NCBI GenBank assembly: GCA_026874595.1
Contig: CM049317.1
Location: 77,379,891 to 77,443,890, forward strand
Direction of reading: 5' to 3'
Length of the DNA: 64,000 bases
Source: Sipunculus nudus
Lineage: Eukaryota > Annelida > Sipuncula > Golfingiida > Sipunculidae
Shown here: piece after piece, positions 23,036 through 36,784 of the stretch
How the letters are laid out: every line of letters starts with the position of its first letter
How positions within the stretch are numbered: position 1 is the first letter of the stretch
The notes under the pieces: generated by a model
What the model saw: only the letters and a program-made list of their open reading frames with translations
Told to the model about the DNA's origin: nothing
Database searches by the model: none
Made by a program: the position numbers and the translations under genes

Positions 23036-26000
23036 CTGGAACGCTCCCGGACCTCGTACAACCCAGCACAGGTTCTAAGTGGATATACAGAAACAGAGTT
23101 ACATTACATGTTGATTAGAATCGAATATGAATGCTTAGAGATTAAAATATATATACACATAAAGCATTCGCTTACTGATATTTTAAGTTTTGGTGTTTAT
23201 ATTCCAATACAACTGTTCACAGGTAACGGTTTCCGCTAGGCATTAAAGAAATTTACTGAATGGTATCTAAAAATACAAATAAACCTTTCAATTACAATTT
23301 TCTGTTTTTTTGGAATGCAGAAATATACATAAATATCCTTTTATAGTGAAGAAAATAAGCAGGATTTCCTAGGAGCAATACGAATTAGTGTTTGTATAAC
23401 TTGTGAAAATTTACAAATACCGCGGCTAATATTTCTGTGCCATCTCAGCGCGTGTACGGGTTTTCCTCAAGCCAAATATTGTTCACAAATTTACAGATTG
23501 GTGAAACTACAATTTCTGAATTGACCCAATAGGTTTGTAAACACACCGAAAATGGACTAGTAACTGCCCCTAACTCAACAAGTAGCCGCCTTATTATTTT
23601 CCTGTTCATAATGGACTGTACGTTCGTTGCTATAGCAATCAGATGTCGCCATTTGATTCAGTCATAAAGGATCATATCTGTCGTTTTTGTACGAACTGAG
23701 ACCACGAATATAAAATTCAAATTTTGATAAATTTTGCACGACCCACCTTGGATGGGCAGTCAATAAAATGAGCGATCTGACAACGTCGGGCAAATTTTGG
23801 CTCTTAAAGGGTGATCTTTAAAGATGGAAAACGTCATATACTCAAAATGCTAAGCGTTCGAGGCGCTCATACGATCACATACGGTATTTCATATTAGCTC
23901 TGGTCAGAAGCGGATCAAGGGGGAGGGTCCAGGGAGTCCGCCCCCCCCCCCCCACCCCTTTTTCAGCCGCCGCAGCCATTTTTAAGGGTTTTAGACCAAA
24001 TTTTGCGGGCTGGAACCCCCCCCCCCCCCCTTTCCTGACCCGAAGACCTTTTGTTTAGTTTGTCAGTAGTCCTCCTGTGTTGGACCCCTCCTTTCCCTAA
24101 ATCCTAAATCGGCCCCTGCTGGTTAACTTCATCACTGCTTTATACAAACAGATTCACCATCACGCACCTTGAACGATCCGATGTGCCTGGCTGTACGTAT
24201 TATCGCCCACAATGGGATCATGATGATAGAGGCGGAGGCGGACAACCAGCCCAGACTGTCCGCCCAGTCAGGGTAGCTCTGACCCTCAAAAGCGGGACGC
24301 TTGTAGTCTATGATGGAGAACAATAACAGTACCTGAAACGAGGAAAATCAAGGCTTTAACCTTTAAACCATTTTATCTTTGTTAGCCTAGCTGACTGTTA
24401 TTAAGTTATCTGAGCTATAGCGATCACTCTTTGTTCTTCGCTATGATCCTTTGCATACATATTGAAATTATTGATCATGGTGTGTTTGATCAGTTCCTGC
24501 AGACTGGTGGCGCCAACTATATTTTGGGGGGAATTTTCACGCATTTTTTTCTCTATTTTTGAGACCTTCAAATGAAGCGGTCTGGCTGTTAATAGGGCAC
24601 AAATTGTAACCGTTGGACATCTGATTGTACAGCAAGAGAGGTCCTAAGCAAATTTCCTTGGAAATCTGAAATTTAATCATGGTGACATATTTTGCGAATC
24701 ACGGGCCGAAAACATGATTTTTAAGCCTACCTGTTGGCCTACATGACTTCCGAAGGGGTCCATAAAAAATCTGTTATGCTTAAATGATAAGCTGACAATC
24801 CTTGAGCGGCTCGATCGCGGTGACAAGCCTGCCTTCATCCGGATGTTAAATAAATAGAGAGAAAATTCTTATAAAACGAAGTCAGAAAGTTGAATATGCG
24901 GCGTTAGCTAGGGTATTCAATAAGTTTAAACCTACGTAAGACCTGAAATTTATAAATAATCCATTTTAATGAGTAGGCTACGGAGCCCGGGAGACGACAT
25001 GGTGAAAATTACTAATTCGTGCGCACGAATTACTCGGTGTGAAAAAATAAATTTCCAAGGTGGAAAAAATATTTATTAATTCATGCGCACGAATTTCTAA
25101 TCCGTGCGCACGAATTACTCATTCGTGGCCACGAACTACTAATCCGTGCGCACGAATTACTAGATGTGAAAAATATATTTCAAAGGTGGAAAAATATTTA
25201 TTTCAATAGGATAACAAAGTAGCCGTTTACGCTAATGCAACTGCTCTCCTGCATATATAAATTAAAAGAAAGTGAAAAATTAACATGAATGCATATGTCA
25301 AGGCCCAGATTGCGATCTGGACGGATCTTAGATCTGTCCAGCCCAAATTGCGATCGCAGTTCAGGCCGGCCCAAACTGTTATCGCAATCCAGGCTGGCCA
25401 GATCTTAGATCCGTCCAGCCTATATTGCGATCGCAGTTTAGTCCGGCCCAGATTGCGATCTTGTCTTTCTTGCTTCAGGATCGCAATCTGGACTGGACAG
25501 ATCTAAGATCTGTCCAGTCAAGATTGTGATACTAAACTTGACCAGCCCATATTGCCATCCATGCGATCCAAGTGTTTCAGCTTGTTAATTTATAGTTATT
25601 TTAAAATTAAAAAAAATAAATAAAATATGTCAAAATTTTAAATTTTACTCAGACAAGTACTGATTAAATATGTCAATATGTTTCACTAATAATATAAAGA
25701 CTCGTGGCTGTATCAGCTGTCACAAGACTATATAAATAATCATAATCTGTATTGCTGCTTCCTCAATTTATGTTAATAAAATTAAACTTGCCCATCTTTA
25801 GTTTTCACCTTGTACAATTTATAGGGTTTTCTTATGCTTGAGTTATTTTTTATTCTTATAATGGTTTCATAGCTGAGATTGCTTTTAATTTTTTTTTTTA
25901 CATTTTTTTAAATAAAAGTATTTAAATATGATAAAAATCAGATCTTAGACAAGTTCTCGTTATAATTTCTGTAATGTTGATAATTGTCATAAGACTTTTG

Positions 26001-29000
26001 CTATGTCTAGTGCAAGTAGATGTGAAAGTAGTCCAAAGTGAATATAATAGTTTTATGTTTAAATATAAATTAAAGCCATAAAACCAGGTACTTATGATCA
26101 TTATGATCATACTTATGATCAATTTGTGAAATTTGTAAATTCTGGATTATCAAGAACTTTGTTTTGCTGAAACTGAATAAATACCAGACATGATAAGAAT
26201 ACTTTGCAAATATATTTTAATGCGAATATGAATATATGTACTCCATAATTTCATGCATAAAAATAGGAATACAGGTATAAATGAAAGTATTTGAATACAA
26301 ATGCAAATACTTTCAAAATGTAATCATGAATGTATTCATGAATATATTCTATAATATTTTTTTAATAATCATTTATTTCGATTATATTATTAAAAGATCT
26401 TTTCATATGATGCTGTTATTATTTTTTATTTAAATTATATTTGACACAATATTTGTTATTAATTTATAATAAATAGTTATATTATTTAAGTTTTATTCTT
26501 TGGTAGGAATACCCAGTAATTATTAAATAAAAAGTTCTCATTTGTAAAAATCAGAATTACCATGACTGATAATGGACAGGTTTTTTATGCCACCGCCACA
26601 AAGTGGCCGGGGCATATAGTTTTACCCATGTCCGTCATTCCGTCCTTCCGTCCTTCCGAAATCAAACAGTTGTACGGACTTTCTTTGGCAATGCTTGCAG
26701 ATATTGGCCTGATTTTTGGTGTGTATGCAGATACTGACCTGTTACAGATCGAGTTCGCATTTCTTCCCGGTTGACCTACTTTTGACCGTTTTACGGCTCC
26801 TAAACTTAGAAAATTTCATGAAAAATACGAATTTTCATGACAAATACACATGTACGGACTTTTTTTGGCAATGCTTGCAGATATTGGCCTGATTTTTGGT
26901 GTGTATGCAGATATTGACCTGTTACAGATCGAGTTCACATTTCTTCCCGGTTGACCTACTTTTGACCGTTTTACGGCTCCTTAACTTAGATAATTTCATG
27001 AAAAATAGAAATTTTCATGACAAATACACATGTACGGACTTTTTTTTGCAATGCCTGCAGATATTGGCCTGATTTTTGGTGTGTATGCAGATATTGACCA
27101 GTTACAGATCGAGTTCGCATTTCTTCCCGGTTGACCTACTATTGACCGTTTTACGGCTCCTTAACTTAGATAATTTCATGAAAAATAGAAATTTTCATGA
27201 CAAATACACATGTACTGACTTTTTTTGCAATGCCTGCAGATATTGGCCTGTTTTTTGGTGTGTATGTAGATATTGACCTGTTATAGATCGAGTTCGCGTT
27301 TCCTCCCGGTTGACCTACTTTTGACCATTTACGGCTCCTTAACTTAGAAAATTTCATGAAAAGTATAAATGTTCATGACAAATACACATGTACGGACTTT
27401 TTTTCGCAATGCCTGCAGATATTGGCCTGATTTTTAGTGTGTATGCAGATAATGACCAGTTACAGATCGCGTTTCGTCCCGGTTGACCTACTTTTCCTTG
27501 TTTTACGGCTCCTAAACATAGAAAATTTCATGAAAAATATAAATTTTCATGACAAATGTACATGTACAGCCGTTTTTAGCCCTCAGCTCATCGGCTGATG
27601 GGCTATTGTCGTCACCCTAGCTGTCCGTCTATCCGTCCATCTGTCCGTCGGGTGTCCGTCCGTCCGTCCGTTCCGCGTCTGTTAACTTTTACCTTGTGAG
27701 CGGGATATCTCTAAAAGGATTCACCGTTGGAATTTTATTTCATCAGTGAAGATGTATATCGATAAAATCTCGGTTAAGTTCGAAGATGGGTGACCTTGAC
27801 CCATTTTTCTACATTTTAGAGCTGATTATAATAAAACACTCAGAAGCTTATATATCAGGAACCATTGTGTGGATTTTCAGAAAACTTACTATGGTCATTG
27901 GGACTGATGGTCTGTACGTGCTGCACAATTTTGGTGGCGTCACCTGCAATTTCTGATTTTTTAATGAAATTTTATCGGATTTTTCAATTTTGGCCTTTGT
28001 GCAGGATATCTCCAAAGGTATTCAACTAAGGAACTTCATTACTTTAGTGCTTTGGCATCATATTTACAAAATCTTGGTCAGGTTCAAAGATGGGTGGTAT
28101 TGACCTACTTTTCAAGGTCACAGAGCTTAGTATAAAAAAAAAAACTTAGGGGGATATTTCTTAGGAAGCATTTGGTGGATTGTTATAAAACATGGTACAT
28201 ACCTCTCCAATTTAAATTAATAACTGATTACCAGCTTTTGCTAATATTCTAGTTTCGCAATGCAATGCTTACAGATACTGGCCCAATGTTTGGTCTGTGG
28301 GCGCATAATGACCACTTACAGGTCGAGTTCGTGTTTCGTCCCAGTTAACCTATTTTTGACCATATGACAGATCCTGAACATAGAAAGTTTCATGAAAGAC
28401 AGAAATATTTATGAAAAATGCACATGTATTGACTTTTTTTCACAATGCCTGCATACTGGCTTGATTTTTGGTGTGTTCCTTGATAATGACCCGTTACAGA
28501 TCGAGTTTGCATTTTGCCCTTCTTGCCCTACTTTTGACCATACAACACCTCCTAAACTTAAAAAAATTTTACAAAATTTAACAAATGTTTCTAATTTGCC
28601 CCAGGCGGGGGCATTTGTGTCGTACCGACACATCTAGTTTTCAAATAATTCTACTGCAATGTAGATAAAGTTATATGGCCAAGTCAAAACCTATGTGAAA
28701 ACAGCACACCATTTCCAACTGTATATAATATAAATGACATCAATCCTCTTCCCTGTCTCCAAGGATATTATCATAATCTTACATAACTTGAGTTAAACAC
28801 CATCAGCTCATAATGCAGCTTATATTACCACACAAAACCTGCATTGCCTACCTCCTCATCCAAATCATATTTTGTGAGCATATAAAACCCATGGGTTCCT
28901 TGTTACCTTTTTTCAACAACCAGGCAATACTAAATGAGTTGGTGAAACATCCCATGTTTCACTTCTGTGATATGAAGGAGTGAAAGTTGCCTTTCTGTAT

Positions 29001-32000
29001 TATAATTTTATTTATTATGGGAAAATGGTACAATGCAATACCAAATGAGTTGGTAAAACAACCTGATGTTTCACTCCTGTGAGCATAAAAGCATGGTTCG
29101 CAATATGGGCTGGTGAAGTTTAGGATCGCAATCTCGGCTGGACTGATCTTAGATCTGTCCAGACCAGATTGCAATCCTGAAGCAAGAAAGACAGGATTGC
29201 AGTCTGGGCCAGACTAAACTGCGATCGCAATCTAGGCTGGACGGATCTAAGATCTGGCCAGCCTGGATTGCGATCGCAGTTTGGGCCGGCCTGAACTGCG
29301 ATCGCAATTTGGGCTGGACAGATCTAAGATCCGTCCAGATCGCGATCTGGGCCTTGACACATATATGTATATTTAAATGATCAGATTGGAAAAGTGCACA
29401 TATATTCACACACGATAAAGATATATATATATATATAGATACTTAATATACGTTAATATAGATTGACATTCCACATACACTGATACTTATACATATATTA
29501 TTACTGGTAGGCGTACGTCTCAGTCCATATCGAGCATATCAATTAGATTAAAAACATCAGTTTTTCCTCTTGAAAATAGGTATTGATTTAAGTAACTAGC
29601 ACCTAGTCGTAACCGAGTATGGCTAATTTCATGTTGACGATGATTGTCGCAATAATAACTGTATATTTCTCGAGAGGCAGGGTTTAAACAGTCACGAACA
29701 TTTTCCTTAAAGGAATCGATTGAAGTAGACTTAAATATATGATACTGTTCCAAAGTTTTCAGGCTATTGAAAGGAAAGAAAAGAAAATTGGAAGGAAAGA
29801 AAAGCGACAGTCTTTCCGTTTCAACCTCAGTATCTTTAGCAAATGCGATATGCGCGGACTGTATAGGGCGAAGCATGAGACAGAGTTTGAGTTAATATAT
29901 AAGCAGATAATCTGGTGCTAGTCCGTTAATCATTTCATAAAATGTGGATTGTATAGCCATCTCTCTTCTTATTTTTATACTTGACCATTATAGCTCTTTT
30001 ACCATAGCTCCAGTGCTTGAAGTCGAGAGCGCTCCAGTACATGTTAAACATGCTTTTCGTTATATTCTCTCAAGTTGGTATGACTGTCTGACAGAACAAT
30101 TGTTTAATATTAAAACACCATACTCCAGTACTAGATGTATAAATGATTTATACATACGATCTAAAACTTTCATAGAGAATTGGAATTTATAATTTTTTCA
30201 AAATTTCCAAACGCTTATTGGCTTTCAAACATATCAAGTTTATGTGTTCCTGTCAGGAAAGCGAATCCCAAATATGACATGAGAAGTTCTCTGAAGTTCA
30301 TTTCACCTAGTTTATGCGTAATTTGCAATTTAGCCTCACTGTCAAATGGCGATTGAGAAATGTAACTGGAGTAACTTTGTGAAGCAAAAAAACTGTTAAA
30401 AATTTCAGCCTGATCGGCTTTGTCTATCATAATGTTCCCATTATGCCCGAACGATGAAATTTTCCACTATGCACGGCAACTGGATCTGTGAGTTTTATAT
30501 TTATATCCTTTAAGTATCGCTTAAAGCCCTTTCTATTTTCAATATACAGAGTTCCGAATTTTCCAAGGTAGGAAGTCACGGAACTTTCGGAAGGCGCTGG
30601 GTTTCATTTTGACAACCGTGTGTGCCCGCTGAAACTGCCAGCCTGTGCCTAGACTGAGTCGATGTGTGCCTGCTTCTCATTGGCTAGTAATTCGAGCGCA
30701 CGAATTAATAACTCGTGCACACGAATTAGTAGCCAATGAGCATTGAGCCAGCAACATAAGAGAGCTGTTCTCATTGGTCACTAATTCGTGGCCACGAATT
30801 AGTAATTCGTGCGCACGAATTAGTAATTCGTGGTCACGGATTAGTAATTCGTGCGCCTGAATTAATAAATATTTTTTTCCACCTTGGAAATATATTTTTA
30901 CACCTAGTAATTCGTGCGCACGGATAAGTAATTCGTGCGCACGAATTAATAAATATTTTTCACCATGTCGTCTCCCGGGCTCCTTAGGTAGGCTCTACGA
31001 TTGTTCAAAAAGTTTTATTTTGCGTGTGCCGCTTTTGCGCCGCCTTTGGGCAGTTAAAAAAAACTAACCGAGCTTCACCAAAGACGATGTCATTAGACCT
31101 TTGCCTCCGGTGAATTTGTTGAAAATAGGGTACGCACGTACCCTACAGACAGAGTAGACTGATCTTCACAAATCAAGCTCCGCAGTAAATCCAATATTTT
31201 TATATGTCAAATACGAAGGTCGAAAAGAAACATGGTGTTCTCCCAGTAAAATGGCGTCAAATCAATTATTAGGCCTGGTCGTACAAACTTGCCTCTTGAC
31301 CCCTGACCGTTTTTCCGAAAATTCGTTTTTCCGAAAGAAAAGCTTGTCCCTCGACGTTTTCCGAAAAATGGAGCACTACTGTTTATGAATAACGTATGCA
31401 TTGATAACCACGATTCTTTGCATGCATATTGATCATGGTATGTTTTATCAATTCCTGCAGACTGGTGGCGCCACCGGTTTTTTTTTAAATTTTTACGCAC
31501 TTTTTGTCTCTATTTTGAGACCTTCGAATGAAGCGGTTCGACTGTTTATAGGGTACAAATCGTTTAGGGTACAAAGCGAGAGTCCAGGTCCCACAAGGTT
31601 ATATATATATATATTGTTATAAAGTTATATTTATATCAACATCTAAATTCTGATTCGACATTGCAACTTTATGTCCGTACACAATACTTTCCTTTTTACG
31701 TATTAACATCATGATGTCCTCACCATTATCAGCAGCGGAGTGAGACCTGCCCAGCAGGCTGTCCAGTAGTAATTAGGCTTCCAGCCAATCATACTGCTGA
31801 TGTTGTCCCGCACGCGCTGTACGCCGTACACCCAACCAATCACCGTCGTCTCAAAGATAGTGATCACGAACAGCGGGAAACTCGTAGAGTACTTATCCAA
31901 CAGCTGGACTAAGTATATCCCTCCCTGTAAAGAAAGGAAGTAGATTTTTGTTAATAGCTAAATCTGACTGAATTACTTAATTGGAACTCAGAAGGCATAA

Positions 32001-35000
32001 ATATTTTAAAAGTATTCTCCTTCATCTACATGAAGCTAAAATTTGATACATTTGCTTAAATCACATTGGCCCTGGCTTGTCTTTATTGTTTGTAAGTCAA
32101 TGTTTCTAAGTCTTTGAAACATTGTTGAAAATAAAAGCTGTTTCAATGACAAAACATTCCTAAAGTGATGTCGCAAGTCACTTGTCCAATGAAGACTGAA
32201 TAAGGCGTAACATACTCATTACGGTTCATTGTGGCATTTTATTTGTATTGTGGCTGCCACGTAGCATTTCATAAGGAATGCAAGGATATGACCCCATGGA
32301 GGCAGGATTTTATACCAACTTCAGCTAAATAAAGGCCCCTCTTGCTCGTGCGGTGTCCTAGCCCTGACTCTGGAAATTTAAGTGATAGTCTAGATCGAGT
32401 CCTGACGAGTATCGGTTATCGTGATATTTATTTTACAATTTTTGGTTAATTACTTCAATCCCTGTCGCTGAATATATATTTATTCTTATAACTAACGAAG
32501 AAACGTTGATTTGTTTAACTAGTGTCGACAAGCACATTCATGTCCAATATAAAACAATCGTCCAAGTGGCGCCTGTTTACTGATCCATATATCAGTTTAC
32601 CATTACAAGTTTTACTATTTAATTTATTTTGAGAAGATAAGCATATTATAAAGGTAAATAGTTGTGCTGACCTGTGTAACACATGGTAGACCTAGCAGGA
32701 ACATGACGACACACACCACCAGAGTGAAGGTCGTCCTGCGGATGTTCAGGATTGGTAGGTCATCCCTCAGGGCCGCGACCAGACACTGGACACTGACGAA
32801 CTGTAGATGATATAAAAAAGAATAACTAACCTTCCAGGGTTTTTTATTTTGAATTTGGTTTATATATTTGAAACAGTGTTATTCGCAATACTGAAAATTT
32901 GATGAAAAGTTTGTCATGATATTATTTACTTTTTTTGTCAACACGTTCCTTTTATTTTAAATTTTTCTCAACATTTTATATGGTCCTTAATAACCTGAAA
33001 AATAACGTTCTTAAAACACTTTGCCACTGACCTTAAAAAACTAAAAAGCAAGTGCTTTGAAACATTAACATGGTTGTACATATAAAATGTGTAAATAAGT
33101 AATTGTTTGATATGACAAAGTGAAGAGACTTAGCGTGATACAAACGTGATTTGGTCACGTGCCTGAGAGTTAATGCCGAGAAGTATCAACATGAAGAAAA
33201 ACATAAGAGACCAAAAGGGTGCACCGGGCATGCGCACAAGAGCTTCCGGATACGCAACAAATGCCAAACCAGGTCCTGAAACAAAAGGTGTCATATCATA
33301 GTTTTCTGTTCAGATTTTGGTGTAGGCATTAAACCAGATTATATAAGTACTGGTGGAAAAGTAAAACCATAACAAAAATCACAAATCTGGATATATAAAA
33401 AAGTACATTACGTAGGAAATATTATTTTAGTTCATACATTGTGTTATGTGTGCACAGATCAAGTATAATCTACACAATGTGAACACAGACTCTGATGAAA
33501 GATATCCTTTTGTTCTATTATCAATCTATTAACCCCCCCCTTCCCGTTCCCCGCCTACGGGCATGCGCACTGCGAGTAACTGTCGTCTGCTATGTTCGAG
33601 ACGTGTAAGACGGCATTGGTTTTGTCCATTTAAAAAAAATGAACCTGCAAGAACCCCCCCCCCCTTTTAAGATATGAACATTTTGGTTTTCAATAATTAT
33701 TTGATATATGAGATACGATCCTTTTGTCATTATAGCGAACAACCAAACAGTTGCTAAAGAGTATACCTAGAATGGTGATAAAGGTATAATGCCACCATCA
33801 TTGGAACATTGGCCATTTTACAATCTATATTTTTCTTTGTAATGTTTGAACATTATGTCTCACACCAGGTATTAACTCTCTATTTCAGTACCACCGTGCA
33901 AATCTGACAAGGCAAAATACTACCACACGATAAAATAAAAGGGGCGGATCCAGGATTTAGGCTAAGTGGGGGTCAAACCCAGGAGGACATTGATAAAACG
34001 TAAAATAAATGTCCTCAGGTCCGGTAAAGGGATGGGGGGGCATCCAGGGCAGTCAAATTGCTCTGAAACTCTTTAAAAAAGTTACTTCGGCCGAAAAAGT
34101 GGGGTCCGGACTCCCTAGAACCCCCCCCCCCCCTCCCCCGGAACCGCTTATGGTGATTGTTAACTGTACCTTCATCTGCAACCTGGTCAATGTTGAGCCC
34201 GGTCTCGTGAGCCATGAACCTCAGCACCGCAAAGATCACGAAACCAGCAAACACGCTGGTACCGCAGTTAACTATTGACACTATGATGGCGTCTCTACAT
34301 GAAAAAAAAAAAGAATGGTAAAAATTATATCCTGTGAACAAAATGTTAATTGAACTGGAAAATGACGTCATATATTCAGATGAACTAGATGTACAAGGCA
34401 GAATGCATTTGTTTAAGAACTGTTAGAAAAATTACCCAATATATGAATATTTATAGAGCTCATATACGCTAATATAGAATGACCGGATGAATTTAAAATG
34501 ATTGTACACCACATTTTCAGGTTTCATTAGGTGTCATGTTTCTTTTTCACAATCATCAAGGGGCTAGCTGTCCATGAGAAATCTGTGATAATACTTTTAA
34601 TTAAAATATATTATTTTATTATAGTCATTACCCAATCCGAGAAATGTGTTATTAACTCATAATTTAACAAGTCGTGCAAGGAGGACCTATAAAAATTGTG
34701 CGTGAAACTTTTTCTAAATAATCCTACCCTTTTCCCAAAATAAGCAAGTATATCCTTACTTTTGTTAAATATTAGGTCATATTACACTAACACTTCGTTT
34801 CCGGAATATATGACCTATTATTTAATAAGAGCAGTTTCTCCAAGGAGAACTACAATTATACACATGTTTATGACTGTAGGTAGTACGTACTTTTGGCAGT
34901 TGTTGCTGAATTTATTGAAAGATCCCATTGTGATGAGGCCCCCGAAGCCCGCTCCTAGAGAATACAGTATCTGTACTGCTGCGTCCTTCCATACCTACAG

Positions 35001-36108
35001 ACATAGCTCACATAAATTATTATACGTGACTGGAGCTATAAGATTGTCACAGAGGTGCAAAAGAAACGTGTCGGAATAGAAATCTCTCTCTCTCCAATAT
35101 TTTTAACGTAAACATGCACCCAAGCCACACAAAACGTTAAAGGCCTAATAGTTATTCCAATAACATTATACATGTGTCTGTTAAGAATACCTGTTCTTGC
35201 AGAAACCTGCGGTGCTTACATTTATTAAGTAGTATATGATTAATGAATATCTCTTTATAGCCTTTTTGCAGTGGTAATATTCATTTCTTCTGAGAGTACC
35301 TTTCTGGACAGATAATACTCCTACAGAGACGAATTGTGGACAGGATGAGATCCTTACTTGCGCATGCGCCATTCGATGGAAATTTGGTCTGATGTAATAC
35401 AAGATGCCGGTGCCTGCGCCCTCTAGCGTCACCCCACGGAAAAACAGACAGATGAGCACCACATAGGGGAACGTCGCGGTGAAGTACGAAACCTGATATA
35501 GAAGGAAGGCTTTACCATGTAATGGACAAGGAGGGTAACATCATTTCTTCCCATCTTTTTACAGAAAAATGAAACACACTGAAAATACACTTCTGTTCAC
35601 AAATACTCATATACTCATTAAATTCAGGGACAGTTGTATTAATCTAGTCATGATTGGTGATCCCTGCAGTGTTTTTTTGTGTTAAATCAACAATGATCTT
35701 TTTCTGATAACCCTCTCGTTGCCGAGCTACCAAAGTCCAGTTATGTTTTACCGAGTTAGAGGTTTTTTTTAATTTTTCAAACTGATTTACAATTGACTAA
35801 GTGGCATTTCGCTGCTGATGTATATTACATAATATTACTGGTGAGAGGAGGCTTACTTTTCCTGATGACTTGATTCCCTTGATAATACAGAGGAAGACGA
35901 CCACCCAGGCAAGAAGCAGACACAGCGCCAGGTGCCACTGTACCCCGCCCATCTGAGCCATGTCCGGGGACCTCCCCAACACGTAGTATCTGAATAATAA
36001 TAATAATAATAATAATAATCAATAACCTTGCCAGCACGTAATACCTGAATAATAATAATTATAATAAGTAATAAGTAACCTCCCAAACACGCAGTACCTG
36101 AATATTAA

Positions 36109-36139
<31 letters not shown>

Positions 36140-36163
36140 CAATAACCTGGCCAGCACGTAATA

Positions 36164-36196
<33 letters not shown>

Positions 36197-36283
36197 GTAA
36201 TAAGTAACCTCCCAAACACGTAGTACCTGAATATTAATAATAATAATAATAATAATAATCAATAACCTGGCCAGCACGTAATA

Positions 36284-36320
<37 letters not shown>

Positions 36321-36468
36321 CAATAACCTGGCCAGCACGTAATACCTGAATAATAATAATAATAATAAGTAATAAGTAACCTCCCAAACACGTAGTACCT
36401 GAATATTAATAATAATAATAATAATAATAATCAATAACCTGGCCAGCACGTAATACCTGAATAATAAA

Positions 36469-36524
<56 letters not shown>

Positions 36525-36664
36525 TAATCAATAACCTGGCCAGCACGCAATACCTGAATAATAATAATAATAATAATAATCAATAACCTGGCCAGCACGT
36601 AATACCTGAATAATAATAATAATAAGTAATAAGTAACCTCCCAAACACGTAGTACCTGAATATT

Positions 36665-36709
<45 letters not shown>

Positions 36710-36749
36710 CAATAACCTGGTCAGCACGTAGTACCTGAATAATAATAAT

Positions 36750-36784
<35 letters not shown>

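Larger units (their letters stand above)
24978..30987. mobile_element. ~6.0-kb element with terminal inverted repeats (copy A)
   Basis: Left terminus CTACGGAGCCCGGGAGACGA; right terminus in reverse CTAAGGAGCCCGGGAGACGA. Both are followed by CATGGTGAAAA. GTAGG occurs directly outside both ends (24973-24977 and 30988-30992), consistent with a 5-bp target-site duplication. Both subterminal zones carry clusters of the palindromic box TTCGTGCGCACGAA and a TTCCAAGGTGGAAAAA motif. The interior holds a nested element (25298-29357) and a deleted LINE. A second family member starts at about 62313. Sits wholly in SLC6 intron 12. No transposase was recognised. Confidence 0.75.

Noticed and set aside
22895-23118. 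Plus-strand ORFs at the SLC6 3' exon
   Set aside because: Antisense shadows of exon 14, whose minus-strand frame carries the conserved SLC6 tail motif.
24132-24167. SLC6 protein ending by read-through of exon 13
   Set aside because: Possible as an isoform, but the donor GTGCGT and the NWGPA-type tail in exon 14 make splicing the better main model.
25285-25506. 73-codon ORF and its mirror at 29149-29409 as a paired gene
   Set aside because: Both lie inside the ~260-bp inverted termini of the nested element; the frame is fortuitous.
35825-36727. Minus-strand ORFs of repeated Ile and Tyr
   Set aside because: These are (TTA)n runs plus copies of the exon 6 start; the only real coding part is exon 6 at 35857-35989.
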